Positions 8,553-15,506 of a stretch of 37,429 nt of DNA are shown in pieces. Below the pieces are notes generated by a model, which was not told the origin of the DNA, searched no databases, and saw only the letters and a program-made list of their open reading frames with translations. Numbering within the stretch: the first letter of the stretch is position 1; each line of letters begins with the position of its first letter. Both the position numbers and the translations under genes were made by a program. Origin of the DNA: a virus; IMG/VR virus record IMGVR_UViG_3300045454_000106, positions 1 through 37,429 of that record; one strand, given 5' to 3'.

Positions 8553-8918
8553 GCCGCACCGCCTGGCGGTGCCAGAAGAGCAGCTCCTCGACCTCCATCG
8601 CCCAGAGTTCCGACGGCTGAAAGTGGAACGCCTGGGCGAGGTCGCCCATCACGTCTTCCCAGTTCCGGGGAATCCCCCCAAAAAACCGCCGACCGCCTCC
8701 AGCACGCGCGGCACGTCGTCGACGTCCATGTTGTCCAGCGCAGAGGCCGGCAGGTTCGCCAGGCTGGCCGCGAAGTCGAGCATCATGGCGAAGGGAAACT
8801 CCATACTCTTCAGCGGCCGGAAGTCGCGCGCCGTCGGACGGCGCAGTACCAGCTTCTCGATCTTTTCCCCGCCGAACTCGATGGGATGCGCCAGGGTGAT
8901 TTCAGTAACGCCGCTCAT
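8530..8918 (-). CDS. Tail assembly chaperone, -1 frameshift fusion product
   Basis: If ribosomes slip back one base at the slippery site 8673-8685, the 5' frame joins a downstream frame that ends at 8530, giving about 129 residues. The extension reads IPRNWEDVMGDLA, FQPSELWAMEVEELLFWHRQ, which is the usual second part of such chaperones. Long-tailed phages commonly make a short and a frameshifted long chaperone before the tape-measure gene (lambda G/GT, P2 E/E+E'). The extension overlaps the plus-strand ORF 8361-8552 at its 3' end. Confidence 0.75.
8649..8918 (-). CDS. Tail assembly chaperone, short form (Mu gp41-like)
   Basis: An 89-residue protein between tail tube and tape measure. It begins MSGVTEITLAHPIEFGG and contains LVLRRPTARDFRPLK, the signature of the Mu gp41 / phage tail assembly chaperone group. 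The zero-frame product ends soon after the slippery run, at GFPGTGKT. A good RBS (GAGGAG) precedes ATG 8918. It presumably coats the tape measure before tube polymerisation. Confidence 0.85.
   Translation of the reverse strand: MSGVTEITLAHPIEFGGEKIEKLVLRRPTARDFRPLKSMEFPFAMMLDFAASLANLPASALDNMDVDDVPRVLEAVGGFLGGFPGTGKT
8673..8685 (-). other. Programmed -1 frameshift slippery site
   Basis: On the coding (minus) strand six T are followed by six G and an A. In the zero frame this gives two X-XXY-YYZ heptamers, T-TTT-TTG (8685-8679) and G-GGG-GGA (8679-8673). A -1 slip at either opens the frame that encodes the conserved WEDVMGDLAQAF extension. Both the position and the family are where frameshifting is expected. 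Confidence 0.75.
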
Positions 8919-8921
8919 CGC

Positions 8922-9275
8922 TTAGTTCTCCTCGCAGGAGATCGCACCGAAGCGCACCTTGACCTCACCCTTGGAAAGCTCCAGGGCGCCCTTGCACCAG
9001 GCGTTGCGCAGCGAGTAGGTCTTGCCGGTGTCGGTCTCGAAGATCACGGTCTCGTCGGTGATCTCCATGAAGGTCTTGAGGCTGAAAGCCGCGTTGTGCG
9101 CGATGGTGCACTCCACTTCCGGCGCGGTGACCTTCTCCGAGTAGCCAAGCACGCCGGCATCGCCGAGCACGTCCTCGCGTTCGACGCCGCCGAATTTCAG
9201 CGTCGCCCCTTCCTTGCTGCGCAGCCGCTCGCCCTTGACGGTGATGTAGGCGCGGCCGGTGATCTGGTTGCTCAT
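8922..9275 (-). CDS. M: Tail tube protein (Mu M, gp40)
   Basis: A 117-residue protein of the Mu tail-tube family: GRAYITVKGERLRSKEGATLKFGGVEREDV, then VTAPEVECTIAHN and TGKTYSLRNAWCKG. Tube hexamers stack inside the sheath. The gene follows the sheath gene and precedes the chaperones, as in Mu. Its ATG (9275) overlaps the stop of a 28-codon mini-ORF (TCATGA). Confidence 0.9.
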   Translation of the reverse strand: MSNQITGRAYITVKGERLRSKEGATLKFGGVEREDVLGDAGVLGYSEKVTAPEVECTIAHNAAFSLKTFMEITDETVIFETDTGKTYSLRNAWCKGALELSKGEVKVRFGAISCEEN

Positions 9276-9358
9276 GACAATGCCTCCTGAAGGGCCGTCC
9301 CGAAGGAGGCATTAGCCCCCTCGGGGGGCAGCGAACGATAGTGAGCGTGGGGGTTCAT
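9272..9358 (-). CDS. 28-codon mini-ORF inside an intergenic repeat
   Basis: ATG at 9358 has a good RBS (GGAGACAAC spacing) and opens a 28-residue frame starting MNPHAHYRSLPPEGANASF that stops on the ATG of the tube gene (ATGA). Either it is a true leader peptide that couples tube translation to the sheath mRNA, or it is simply an open frame through a mobile intergenic repeat. The DNA has a hairpin (GCCCCC and GGGGGC arms near 9315-9328), and the core GCTCACTATCGTTCGCTGC is one I recognise as common between genes in Burkholderiales. Confidence 0.4.
   Translation of the reverse strand: MNPHAHYRSLPPEGANASFGTALQEALS
9295..9357 (-). repeat. REP-like intergenic repeat of betaproteobacterial type
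   Basis: Read on the minus strand, the element runs from CCCCCACGCTCACTATCG through CGCTGCCCCCCGAGGGGGC to CCTTCGGGACGG. It contains two short hairpins (GCCCCC/GGGGGC and CCTTCGGG). I recall near-identical sequences scattered between genes in Burkholderiales chromosomes; I could not search to confirm. It lies in the 92-nt gap between sheath and tube genes. Confidence 0.5.
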
Positions 9359-9367
9359 GTTGTCTCC

Positions 9368-10846
9368 TTACAGGATGTACTGGACGGCCGCAGCGAACAC
9401 GTCGAACTGATTGACGACGTTCGGCGGGATGACGGCATTGACGCGGTTTTCGTCCGCTTCCGAGCGCAGCACGATCAGATCGGCCTTGAATTGCTCCAGG
9501 TCTTCGAGCAGCCCGACGTAGGCCAGTTGCGCGGCCGCCGCGATCAGCGTGGCGCGGATCAGCTTCGGCGTGGCGATCTTCTGCCCCGGCGCGATGTATT
9601 GCAGCACGTCGTCGCCGGCGAGCTTGTGGGCCGGGTAGTCGCGCACCACGGCGAAGCGGAAGACGTAACGCATGTAGTCCACCGTCCACTTGGTGTTGAG
9701 CTTGAGCAGGCTGCGATCCTCCATGCCGAAGGTGTTGGTCTGGTAGGTCGTGATGACCTGCTCGACCATCGCCGCGCCGGAGGGATCGAAGATGATGGTG
9801 CTGATGCCGTCATAGAGCAGCAGGTTGCGCTCGGCGTCGGTGAAGCGGTCGGCCTCGGCCGGCGCCATCACGTCGGGCAGCGCAAGGCCACGGAACGGGA
9901 TCGCCGGATCGTTGGCGCCGGAACGCTCCACGGCGGCGGCGAACTGCGCGGCCACCACCCAGGGCAACGTCGGGCAGCCCTTGAGGCCGGGGAAGGTGGT
10001 GTGCGGGCTGTTGCGCGCTGCACCGTAGGCCGCCAGCGTGGCGAAGGTGCCCGACTTGAAGCCGAAGCTGTGGCCGGTGCGCATGTCCAGGCCGCCCCAG
10101 CGGCTTTGCAGCTCGCTTTCCATCGCCGTAACGTTGGCCACGTCCGTCCAGGGCATCACCACCGTGTAGAAGGCGCCGGTGCTCATGGCCGCGATCGCGG
10201 TCAGCACGTCCGGGTTGCCGGTGCCGCCGGACATGGCCACGATGGTGGCGGTCATGCCCTTGGGCGTGAATTCGCCGGTGTAGTAGTTGAGGCGGACGTC
10301 GATGCCGTTGCCTTCCTCGCCCTTGTGACGGGAGGTGAGCGTTACCACGCCCAGGTTTGCGGTGGCGGTAACGGACAGATCGGTCAGCGCGGTGATGGCG
10401 GCGGCCACGGCGGCGGCGATCGCGGTGGCGGTCTGCGAGGCAGTGATACCCACCCGCACCGGCTTGCCGCCGATGTAGAGGTTGAGCGTCCCGGCCTCGG
10501 TCGACGAACCGGCGAAGGTGATGGTGCCGGTGGCGGCAGCCCCCGCGCCCAGATCGTCCAGGGCGAGCGCCCACAGATCGGCGGTCGGGTGCACCTTGAG
10601 CGCCGCCGGGATCATCTGCGCCAGCATCGAGCCGCGCCCGAAGTAGTTGACGCCGTCGGCCTCGCGGGTGACGCGGGTCAGCACGCCGGCATTGACGCTG
10701 CCGGTGGAGAGACGCTGGCCGAGCAGCAGCACGCGGCGGGGCATGTTGGGCAGACCGCGCACGGCGCGGGTGTGGTCGATCTCCAGCCAGGCGCCGGGAA
10801 TGCGCCAGTCGGTGGGGATCGACATGAAAGTGATGTTGTCGGGCAT
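9368..10846 (-). CDS. L: Contractile tail sheath protein (Mu L, gp39)
   Basis: A 492-residue sheath subunit. It opens ITFMSIPTDWRIPGAWLEIDHTRA, and the central and C-terminal parts carry the usual sheath signatures (NPHAV-like insert around TITFAGSSTEAGTLNLYIGG, AMSTGAFYTVVMPWTD, ERNLLLYDGISTIIFDPSG, TYQTNTFGMEDRSLLKLNTKWTVDYMR split across 395-425). The length matches Mu L (about 495). RBS GGAGG precedes ATG 10846. An inverted pair of the dispersed motif lies at 10340-10373. Confidence 0.93.
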   Translation of the reverse strand: MPDNITFMSIPTDWRIPGAWLEIDHTRAVRGLPNMPRRVLLLGQRLSTGSVNAGVLTRVTREADGVNYFGRGSMLAQMIPAALKVHPTADLWALALDDLGAGAAATGTITFAGSSTEAGTLNLYIGGKPVRVGITASQTATAIAAAVAAAITALTDLSVTATANLGVVTLTSRHKGEEGNGIDVRLNYYTGEFTPKGMTATIVAMSGGTGNPDVLTAIAAMSTGAFYTVVMPWTDVANVTAMESELQSRWGGLDMRTGHSFGFKSGTFATLAAYGAARNSPHTTFPGLKGCPTLPWVVAAQFAAAVERSGANDPAIPFRGLALPDVMAPAEADRFTDAERNLLLYDGISTIIFDPSGAAMVEQVITTYQTNTFGMEDRSLLKLNTKWTVDYMRYVFRFAVVRDYPAHKLAGDDVLQYIAPGQKIATPKLIRATLIAAAAQLAYVGLLEDLEQFKADLIVLRSEADENRVNAVIPPNVVNQFDVFAAAVQYIL

Positions 10847-10875
10847 GGTGCCTCCTGTCTAGGTTTGGCTTCGCG

Positions 10876-11082
10876 TTACTTCTTGGGCTTGATCTGGGTG
10901 ACGTTCGCGGCGTCGTCTCCGGCGGCCGAGGGCGTCACGTCGTCGAGGCGCACATCGCCGTCGAACTCGCGGCGCAGCCAGAAAGAGTCGCGCTCGACCG
11001 TCTCGCCCTCGGCCTTGAGGATCTGCCCGTCGAGCTTGCGCACTCGGGCGCCGTTGATGGGGGTGGCGATAACCTGCGGCAT
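10876..11082 (-). CDS. Mu gp38-like protein (DUF2635)
   Basis: A 68-residue protein starting MPQVIATPINGARVRKLDG with EGETVERDSFWLRRE, as in DUF2635 proteins, which sit directly before the sheath gene in Mu-like phages. The function is unknown and it is probably a tail component or assembly factor. The TAA stop is part of a GTAACGCG motif (10872-10879). RBS GGAG before ATG 11082. Confidence 0.75.
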   Translation of the reverse strand: MPQVIATPINGARVRKLDGQILKAEGETVERDSFWLRREFDGDVRLDDVTPSAAGDDAANVTQIKPKK

Positions 11083-11099
11083 AGTCGTCTCCGTGTTGT

Positions 11100-11696
11100 C
11101 TAGGGTTGAAGGGTGGTGGTCTCGGACACTTCCGGTGCCGAGGTGGTGTGGTCGGGCGGATCGCCCGCCCACTTGGCGTGCTCGGTGGCGCTGACGTGCG
11201 GCTCGATGTCGTAGCTGGCGCGGAAGGTCTTGAACAGCGCCAGGGTGGATTCGTCGATGGCCGGCGGCAGCTCGACGGCGCGCGCCTCGATGGCCACGGT
11301 GGCGACGTAGAGGCCGGCCGCGTAGAACGCCTCGTCGGCCTGAAAACTGACGCCGGTGACGTAGAACACCACGCCATCGGCCTTGCCGCCGTCCATGATG
11401 GACAGCACGGCATCGATGATCTGCGTGAGGCCGACCGCCTTGCCGTCGCCCTTGCGGGCGGCTTCCTGGCTGCGGCTGTTGCGCGCCACGCAGGCGATAC
11501 CGAAGCGCACATCGGCCTCGCCGTCGGCGACCGTGAAATCCATCGGGGCCACATAGACCGCCGGCGCCTCGGCGCCGAACCGCTTGACCAGGGAGACCGA
11601 GTCCAGATCGGGCAGGCCGGCCACGGTGGCCAACTTCTGCCCCAGGGCGGATGCCTTGATCAGGGTGACCAGGCCGTCTTCGAGTTCAGCCAGCAA
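11100..11696 (-). CDS. Mu gp37-like tail protein (DUF1834)
   Basis: A 198-residue protein if it starts at TTG 11696, placed 5 nt after a GGGGGAGG Shine-Dalgarno and overlapping the preceding gene by 11 nt. The upstream ATG at 11750 is deep in that gene and has no RBS. The N-terminus MLAELEDGLVTLIK and the middle VAPMDFTVADGEADVRFGIACVARN fit DUF1834 (Mu gp37), a tail-completion or neck protein by position. The C-terminal about 35 residues are acidic and Thr/Ser-rich. Confidence 0.75.
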   Translation of the reverse strand: MLAELEDGLVTLIKASALGQKLATVAGLPDLDSVSLVKRFGAEAPAVYVAPMDFTVADGEADVRFGIACVARNSRSQEAARKGDGKAVGLTQIIDAVLSIMDGGKADGVVFYVTGVSFQADEAFYAAGLYVATVAIEARAVELPPAIDESTLALFKTFRASYDIEPHVSATEHAKWAGDPPDHTTSAPEVSETTTLQP

Positions 11697-12168
11697 TTGC
11701 GCCTCCCCCGTAGTGCTTGCGCAGCAGATGAAGAATGTCCTCGCGGTCATCCCTCGAGATGCCGAGGAACGGCCGCGCCGGAATCGTGACCTGCTTGGCC
11801 GTTACAAAGCCGCCGCCGGCGACCCTGAAGCGCAGCGCCTTTTTCGTCCGGGGCTTGATGACGCCGCCGAACTGGTGGATGGCTGCATAGACGCGGTTAA
11901 CGCCCCAGGTGGCCTCGCCCTGCGTGGCCCGACTGGAGATCGAGCCGGAGAGGTGGCCATCCTTGGTGAGCGTGCGTCCGCTCTTCTTGCGCCCCTTCTT
12001 CCAGGCGACCCCGTCCGGGCCGATCTGGGTGCGGAAGCGCATGCGGGTGCTGCTCTCGCCCAGGGCGGCAATCTCCTGCATGGCCGTCTGCGGTTGCATC
12101 GCCGCCGTCATCATCCGGCGCAGCGTGCTCATCAGGCGGGCGTCGTCGACCTTGACCTCGATCTGCAT
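11686..12168 (-). CDS. G: Virion morphogenesis protein (Mu G / P2 S family)
   Basis: A 160-residue protein of the phage virion morphogenesis family: MTAAMQPQTAMQEIAALGES, RFRTQIGPDGVAWKKG, DGHLSGSISSRATQGEATWG, YAAIHQFGGVIKPR and IPARPFLGIS. These act in tail completion or head-tail joining. In Mu the G gene follows F; here it sits after the gp36 gene, next to the tail genes. Start ATG 12168 coincides with the end of the gp36-like gene. Confidence 0.85.
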   Translation of the reverse strand: MQIEVKVDDARLMSTLRRMMTAAMQPQTAMQEIAALGESSTRMRFRTQIGPDGVAWKKGRKKSGRTLTKDGHLSGSISSRATQGEATWGVNRVYAAIHQFGGVIKPRTKKALRFRVAGGGFVTAKQVTIPARPFLGISRDDREDILHLLRKHYGGGAIAG

Positions 12169-12677
12169 CAGCGCAGCCCCCCGTTATCCGGGCGGCCGAA
12201 CACCTTGGTCGGGCTGGTGATCTCGACCATGCCGCCCTGGGCGATCGGAGCGGTATCGCCGGTGGCCGTGGTGCCCAGGCTGACCTTGCCGGCGGAAATG
12301 TCGCGCAGCACGGCCACGGCCGCATCGCGGCGCTTCTGGATGACCTCGGTCACCTGGTCGTCGTAGAGGTGGTGGCGTGCCAGGTCGCAGGCCAGGCGCT
12401 TGACGATCGAGGGCGCCGGGTTGAGCGGCACGCTGTATCGCGTGGCCACGTAGCCGTCGATCTCGCTGTCCGCGTCGGCGAGCGCCCCATTGATGAGCGC
12501 CAGTGCCGCCGCAGCGGCCGCCTGCTCGGGGGCCGTGAAACCGGACATGTCGCCGCCGGCCGCCGCCGTCGAGAGCATCGCGGCCGTTACCAGGCGCGGG
12601 ATGCTCCGATCGGCGCGCTGGGCAAGCTCCTCGGCAGAGAAGCGTTCCAGCAGGTTGGCGGCGGTGGCGTAGGTCAT
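12168..12677 (-). CDS. Mu gp36-like head-completion protein (DUF1320)
   Basis: A 169-residue DUF1320 protein: MTYATAANLLERFSAEELAQ, ADADSEIDGYVATRYSVPL, VKRLACDLARHHLYDDQVTE and VIQKRRDAAVAVLRDISAGK. Members resemble gp6-type head-tail connectors. It begins 7 nt after the stop of the gp35-like gene; that TAA stop is part of a GTAACGCG motif (12680-12687). Confidence 0.85.
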   Translation of the reverse strand: MTYATAANLLERFSAEELAQRADRSIPRLVTAAMLSTAAAGGDMSGFTAPEQAAAAAALALINGALADADSEIDGYVATRYSVPLNPAPSIVKRLACDLARHHLYDDQVTEVIQKRRDAAVAVLRDISAGKVSLGTTATGDTAPIAQGGMVEITSPTKVFGRPDNGGLR

Positions 12678-12683
12678 CGCGCG

Positions 12684-12923
12684 TTACTCGGCGGCGACCA
12701 CAATCACGACCAGCATCGGCTCGGCGAGGATCTGCTCGATCTGCTCGGCGGTGAATTCGTCGGCGTTGACCGTGACTTCCTCGGCCGGCCAGGCGCGGCC
12801 GGCACGGCGGAAGCCGGAGACCAGCGAACGCACGATCAGCTTGTCGACCTTGACCTCGGCGGCGGCCTTCGCCTGTTCCTTCTCCGGCGCGGCGGCGGCC
12901 TTCGCCTTCTTGTCTTCTGCCAT
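12684..12923 (-). CDS. Mu gp35-like protein (FluMu N-terminal domain type)
   Basis: A 79-residue protein. The first 25 residues are Lys/Ala/Glu-rich; the rest (VDKLIVRSLVSGFRRAGRAW, then FTAEQIEQILAEPMLVVIVV) matches the small HI1506/FluMu domain proteins found next to the major head gene. RBS AGGAG before ATG 12923 favours this start over the longer frame. Its role is unknown and it is assumed to be head-associated. Confidence 0.7.
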   Translation of the reverse strand: MAEDKKAKAAAAPEKEQAKAAAEVKVDKLIVRSLVSGFRRAGRAWPAEEVTVNADEFTAEQIEQILAEPMLVVIVVAAE

Positions 12924-12944
12924 GTTCAGTCTCCTGGTGTAGGT

Positions 12945-12970
12945 GCCCCGCCCGGCGATGCGGGCAGGGC
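12945..12970 (-). other. Hairpin downstream of the major head gene
   Basis: A 10-bp stem (arms 12945-12954 and 12961-12970, one G-U pair in the minus-strand RNA) with a 6-nt loop, in the 85-nt gap after the capsid gene. No U-run follows on the minus strand, so it is more likely an mRNA-stabilising or processing hairpin than an intrinsic terminator. A 17-codon frame (MPQALPASPGG) also crosses the gap and is probably chance. Confidence 0.5.
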
Positions 12971-13008
12971 TTGCGGCATGGGCCAATAAGGCCCTCCTGG
13001 TTTATGGG

Positions 13009-13905
13009 TTAGCCCAGACGGGGGTCGACGACGAGGTTCACCGCCTTGTAGTTGGTGTTGCTCTCGCCGCTGGCCAGGTATTCCTTCATCAGGACAGCCT
13101 CGGCCTCGGCACGGCGGCTCGGGCCACACACCAGGTGCGTGGCGGTAACGCCGATCACCGAGCCGTCGGGCCGGCGCTGGGTTTCCATCGCCAGGCGCGC
13201 GGCAGCGAAGGCAGCAGCGTCGAGCGTCGCCTTGGAGCCGTAAGCCAGTTGGTGGAAGCCGAAGCCCGCCACGTAGCGCGCATCCGCCCCGTAGAGGAAT
13301 TCCTTGTTCATGAACACGTACTCGGAATCCGGGCGCGTGAGCGAAACGAACTCGGCCTTCTTGCGCTCCTGGAAGATCAGCGGCTTCATGAAGGCGCGCG
13401 ACAGATCCATCAGGAACCACGGTGCACCGGCGCCGCCGCCAGTGTTGCTGTACGAGGTCTCGGCACCGGCGGCGGTGTAACCGACGTGATCGGTGTCGAA
13501 GAAGTACTGGCCGTCGAAGCCCTTGGTGGCAAAGCCGGTGGGCAGCAGACCCCAGACCAGTTCGTCCGGGTGACGTGCGACCACTTCGCCCTGCATCGAG
13601 AGCATGGGCGTGTAGATGCCCAGCTTGTCATCCTCGATGTTCTCGCGCTTGACCCCGATGGTGTGCTCGTAGGTCTTGTTCTTGAGCTGGGCGGCGCTGG
13701 CTTCCAGGTTGTTGATGACGCGCTGGCCCACCCACTCGCGCATGCCGGGCAGTTCCTTCATCCAGCCGTAGTTCTCGGTATCGGCGGTGGAAGGAACACG
13801 CATGGCGACCAGGTCGAGCGTGGATTTGACGGAGCCAAGCCCTTGCAGGAAGGCGGCGTTGAAACCCTGTTGCAGGGCGAGCAGTACGGCGGCAGTGATT
13901 TGCAT
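13009..13905 (-). CDS. T: Major head protein (Mu T, gp34)
   Basis: A 298-residue protein of the Mu major head family: MQITAAVLLALQQGFNAAFL, ENYGWMKELPGMREWVGQR, YEHTIGVKRENIEDDKLG and GVTATHLVCGPSRRAEAE. The length is near Mu T (about 305). It folds as an HK97-type capsid subunit by family knowledge. It follows the I/Z and gp33-position genes and precedes gp35, as in Mu. Confidence 0.93.
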   Translation of the reverse strand: MQITAAVLLALQQGFNAAFLQGLGSVKSTLDLVAMRVPSTADTENYGWMKELPGMREWVGQRVINNLEASAAQLKNKTYEHTIGVKRENIEDDKLGIYTPMLSMQGEVVARHPDELVWGLLPTGFATKGFDGQYFFDTDHVGYTAAGAETSYSNTGGGAGAPWFLMDLSRAFMKPLIFQERKKAEFVSLTRPDSEYVFMNKEFLYGADARYVAGFGFHQLAYGSKATLDAAAFAAARLAMETQRRPDGSVIGVTATHLVCGPSRRAEAEAVLMKEYLASGESNTNYKAVNLVVDPRLG

Positions 13906-13920
13906 GGTGCGGTTCTCCCG

Positions 13921-14331
13921 TTATTGGCCGAGCTTGACCCACACGCCATCCGCATCGACGGCGATGATCTTGCCGGCGACGGAGCGGGTGTTGGTGCCGT
14001 TGGTTTTGGCGACCGTCTGGTCGTCGACGATGTAGCAGTCGGCGCCGACGTCGGCCTGGGCGATCAGATCGCCAGCGGACGAGTTGCCGAACTTGAAGGT
14101 GCCGCGCTTGACCTGCACCGACACGTCGCCGTTGGAGCCGGCGGTGTTGTCGACCGTCTCCTCGAAGCGGCCGATGGCGACCAGGTTGAGGGCGGTGGTG
14201 CCAGGTGCGGCATAACCGGCGTTGAGGACGGCGATACCGCCCTGGATCGGCTTGACCGATGCCTTGACGGGATAACCGAGGACGTCGCCAGCGCGTTCCG
14301 GCGTATTGCGAGCAGCAGTGAGAGCAGCCAT
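13921..14331 (-). CDS. Capsid-associated protein at the Mu gp33 position
   Basis: A 136-residue protein between scaffold and capsid genes. It is Gly/Ala/Val-rich and predicted all-beta (GDVLGYPVKASVKPIQGGIA, RFEETVDNTAGSNGDVSVQV, GKIIAVDADGVWVKLG). This profile and position fit a DUF2190-like capsid cement or decoration protein, but I recognise no exact family. It has no signal or membrane segment. Confidence 0.55.
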   Translation of the reverse strand: MAALTAARNTPERAGDVLGYPVKASVKPIQGGIAVLNAGYAAPGTTALNLVAIGRFEETVDNTAGSNGDVSVQVKRGTFKFGNSSAGDLIAQADVGADCYIVDDQTVAKTNGTNTRSVAGKIIAVDADGVWVKLGQ

Positions 14332-14334
14332 TGC

Positions 14335-14838
14335 TTATGCCTCCAGTTTGCCGGCGGCGAACTGGTCGGCGGTCAGGCCCAGGGCCTTCATCACCGCCAT
14401 GTCGGCGTCGGTGGGTTGAGAAGTGCCAGCGCCCTTGCCGGCGTTACCGCCGGTCTGGGTCTCGCCCGGCTTGACGACGACGGGCGCGGTCTCGACGAAG
14501 GCATTGAGCGCGGCCAGATCGGCCTTGCCCAGGTTCTTCGCCCAGCCTTCCATCGCCGGGGTGAGCTTGCCGGCGACCAGCGCGGCCTGGACGACCTTGT
14601 CGACTTCGGCCTCATGCTTCTCGGCTTTGAGTGCGGCCAGTTCGGTGGTCACGGTGGCCAGCTCGCCGCGCACGGCGGTGAGCGTGGCGACCTCGACATA
14701 CTTGGCCGGGTCGGGGGCAACGCCGCGCAGTGCGGCCAGTTCGCCGGTGTGGGCGGTTTTCAAGGCATTCAGCGCAGCGAGCGCTTCGGCCTCGGTGGCC
14801 GTCTCGGGCAAACCGAGCGCGGCGAGCAATGCTTTCAT
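14335..14838 (-). CDS. Z: Internal-start scaffold protein (Mu Z-like)
   Basis: Inside the I gene a strong Shine-Dalgarno (GAAGAGGAG, about 14847-14855) lies 6 nt before ATG 14838, with another ATG at 14844. Translation gives about 167 residues starting MKALLAALGLPETATEAEAL, i.e. only the helical scaffold region, ending VMKALGLTADQFAAGKLEA. Mu makes gpZ from gene I in the same way. The stronger RBS should give an excess of scaffold over protease. Confidence 0.75.
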   Translation of the reverse strand: MKALLAALGLPETATEAEALAALNALKTAHTGELAALRGVAPDPAKYVEVATLTAVRGELATVTTELAALKAEKHEAEVDKVVQAALVAGKLTPAMEGWAKNLGKADLAALNAFVETAPVVVKPGETQTGGNAGKGAGTSQPTDADMAVMKALGLTADQFAAGKLEA

Positions 14839-15390
14839 GGGCATCTCCTCTTCGGGTTGGACTACGTGGGAAAACTTCGCGGCAAGAGCGGACATGGCGG
14901 CGAGATCCGTCAGACCATCCAGGCCGGCGAAGTTGGTGAGCGCGGCATGAGCCACGGCCAGCACGCGGCCGGTGCGCTTGTCGTAGGGGAAAACGGGGCT
15001 GATGTAGCGGTACTGCTTGGCGGCGATCATCGAGGCGGCGGCAGCCGTCCATTCGACGTCGACGGCATAGAGGCCGTCGTCACGCGCTTCGAGCTTGCCG
15101 ATCCAGCCAGCCGCCGGGGCGGGCTTGCCGTTGGTCTCGGCGTGCAACGTCTGGTGCTCGTAGTCGATCACCCGCGCATCGTTGCGGCCGTTGAAGGCTG
15201 CGGCGATGGCGACAGCGGAATCCCGATCGAGCAGCCAGCCCTCCGGGATACCGGCCGGGCGGCCGGAACCGTCGGCAGCCTTGAAGCGGCCGTATGGCAG
15301 CAGGCGGAAAGCCTTGGGCGGCGTGGCACCGCCGGCCGTCAGATCGACGGACAGGGCGGCAATGGCGAAGGTGGCGGTTTTGCTTGGCAT
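14335..15390 (-). CDS. I: Head maturation protease and scaffold (Mu I, gp32)
   Basis: A 351-residue protein like Mu gpI (about 360). The N-terminal half is the protease domain (FRLLPYGRF, AFNGRNDARVIDYEHQTLH, PAAGWIGKLEARDDGLYAVD, AKQYRYISPVFPYDKRTGRV); the C-terminal half is Ala/Glu/Lys-rich helical scaffold. A second start inside gives the scaffold alone. This is the first gene of the capsid operon; 31 nt upstream of its ATG lies the 18-nt palindromic motif shared with the lysis operon. Confidence 0.88.
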   Translation of the reverse strand: MPSKTATFAIAALSVDLTAGGATPPKAFRLLPYGRFKAADGSGRPAGIPEGWLLDRDSAVAIAAAFNGRNDARVIDYEHQTLHAETNGKPAPAAGWIGKLEARDDGLYAVDVEWTAAAASMIAAKQYRYISPVFPYDKRTGRVLAVAHAALTNFAGLDGLTDLAAMSALAAKFSHVVQPEEEMPMKALLAALGLPETATEAEALAALNALKTAHTGELAALRGVAPDPAKYVEVATLTAVRGELATVTTELAALKAEKHEAEVDKVVQAALVAGKLTPAMEGWAKNLGKADLAALNAFVETAPVVVKPGETQTGGNAGKGAGTSQPTDADMAVMKALGLTADQFAAGKLEA

Positions 15391-15420
15391 GACGGCATGT
15401 TGCCGACACGCCTCCCGCCA

Positions 15421-15438
15421 CTCTATTAACCGCCGTTA
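15421..15438. promoter_or_regulatory. 18-nt palindromic motif before the capsid operon
   Basis: CTCTATTAACCGCCGTTA (plus strand) matches 27640-27657 in 16 of 18 bases. It holds inverted TAAC / GTTA arms and begins 31 nt upstream of the I start codon. The other copy stands 33 nt before the first lysis gene. The two copies mark the first genes of two late operons, so I read them as late-promoter activator sites, perhaps for the Mor-family protein, with TTAATA of the minus strand as a possible -10. No experimental support is visible. The rest of 15391-15506 is AT-richer and otherwise featureless. Confidence 0.55.
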
Positions 15439-15506
15439 GAAATATATGGGTGCTGCGGGGCGGGGATTTCCCGCGCGAATTACCCTGCCAGAAATTACCG
15501 TGGCGG

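Noticed and set aside
9341-11194. Long plus-strand open frame over the sheath gene
   Set aside because: It mirrors the third-position GC bias of the sheath gene, has no RBS and no recognisable product.
12926-12976. 17-codon frame MPQALPASPGG... between gp35 and T
   Set aside because: It overlaps the GC-rich hairpin and has only a distant RBS; more likely chance.
12943-15429. Very long plus-strand open frame (828 codons)
   Set aside because: It lies antisense to the clear T, gp33-position and I genes. Its protein is Gly/Arg/His-rich with no domain. It is the usual shadow frame in GC-rich coding DNA.
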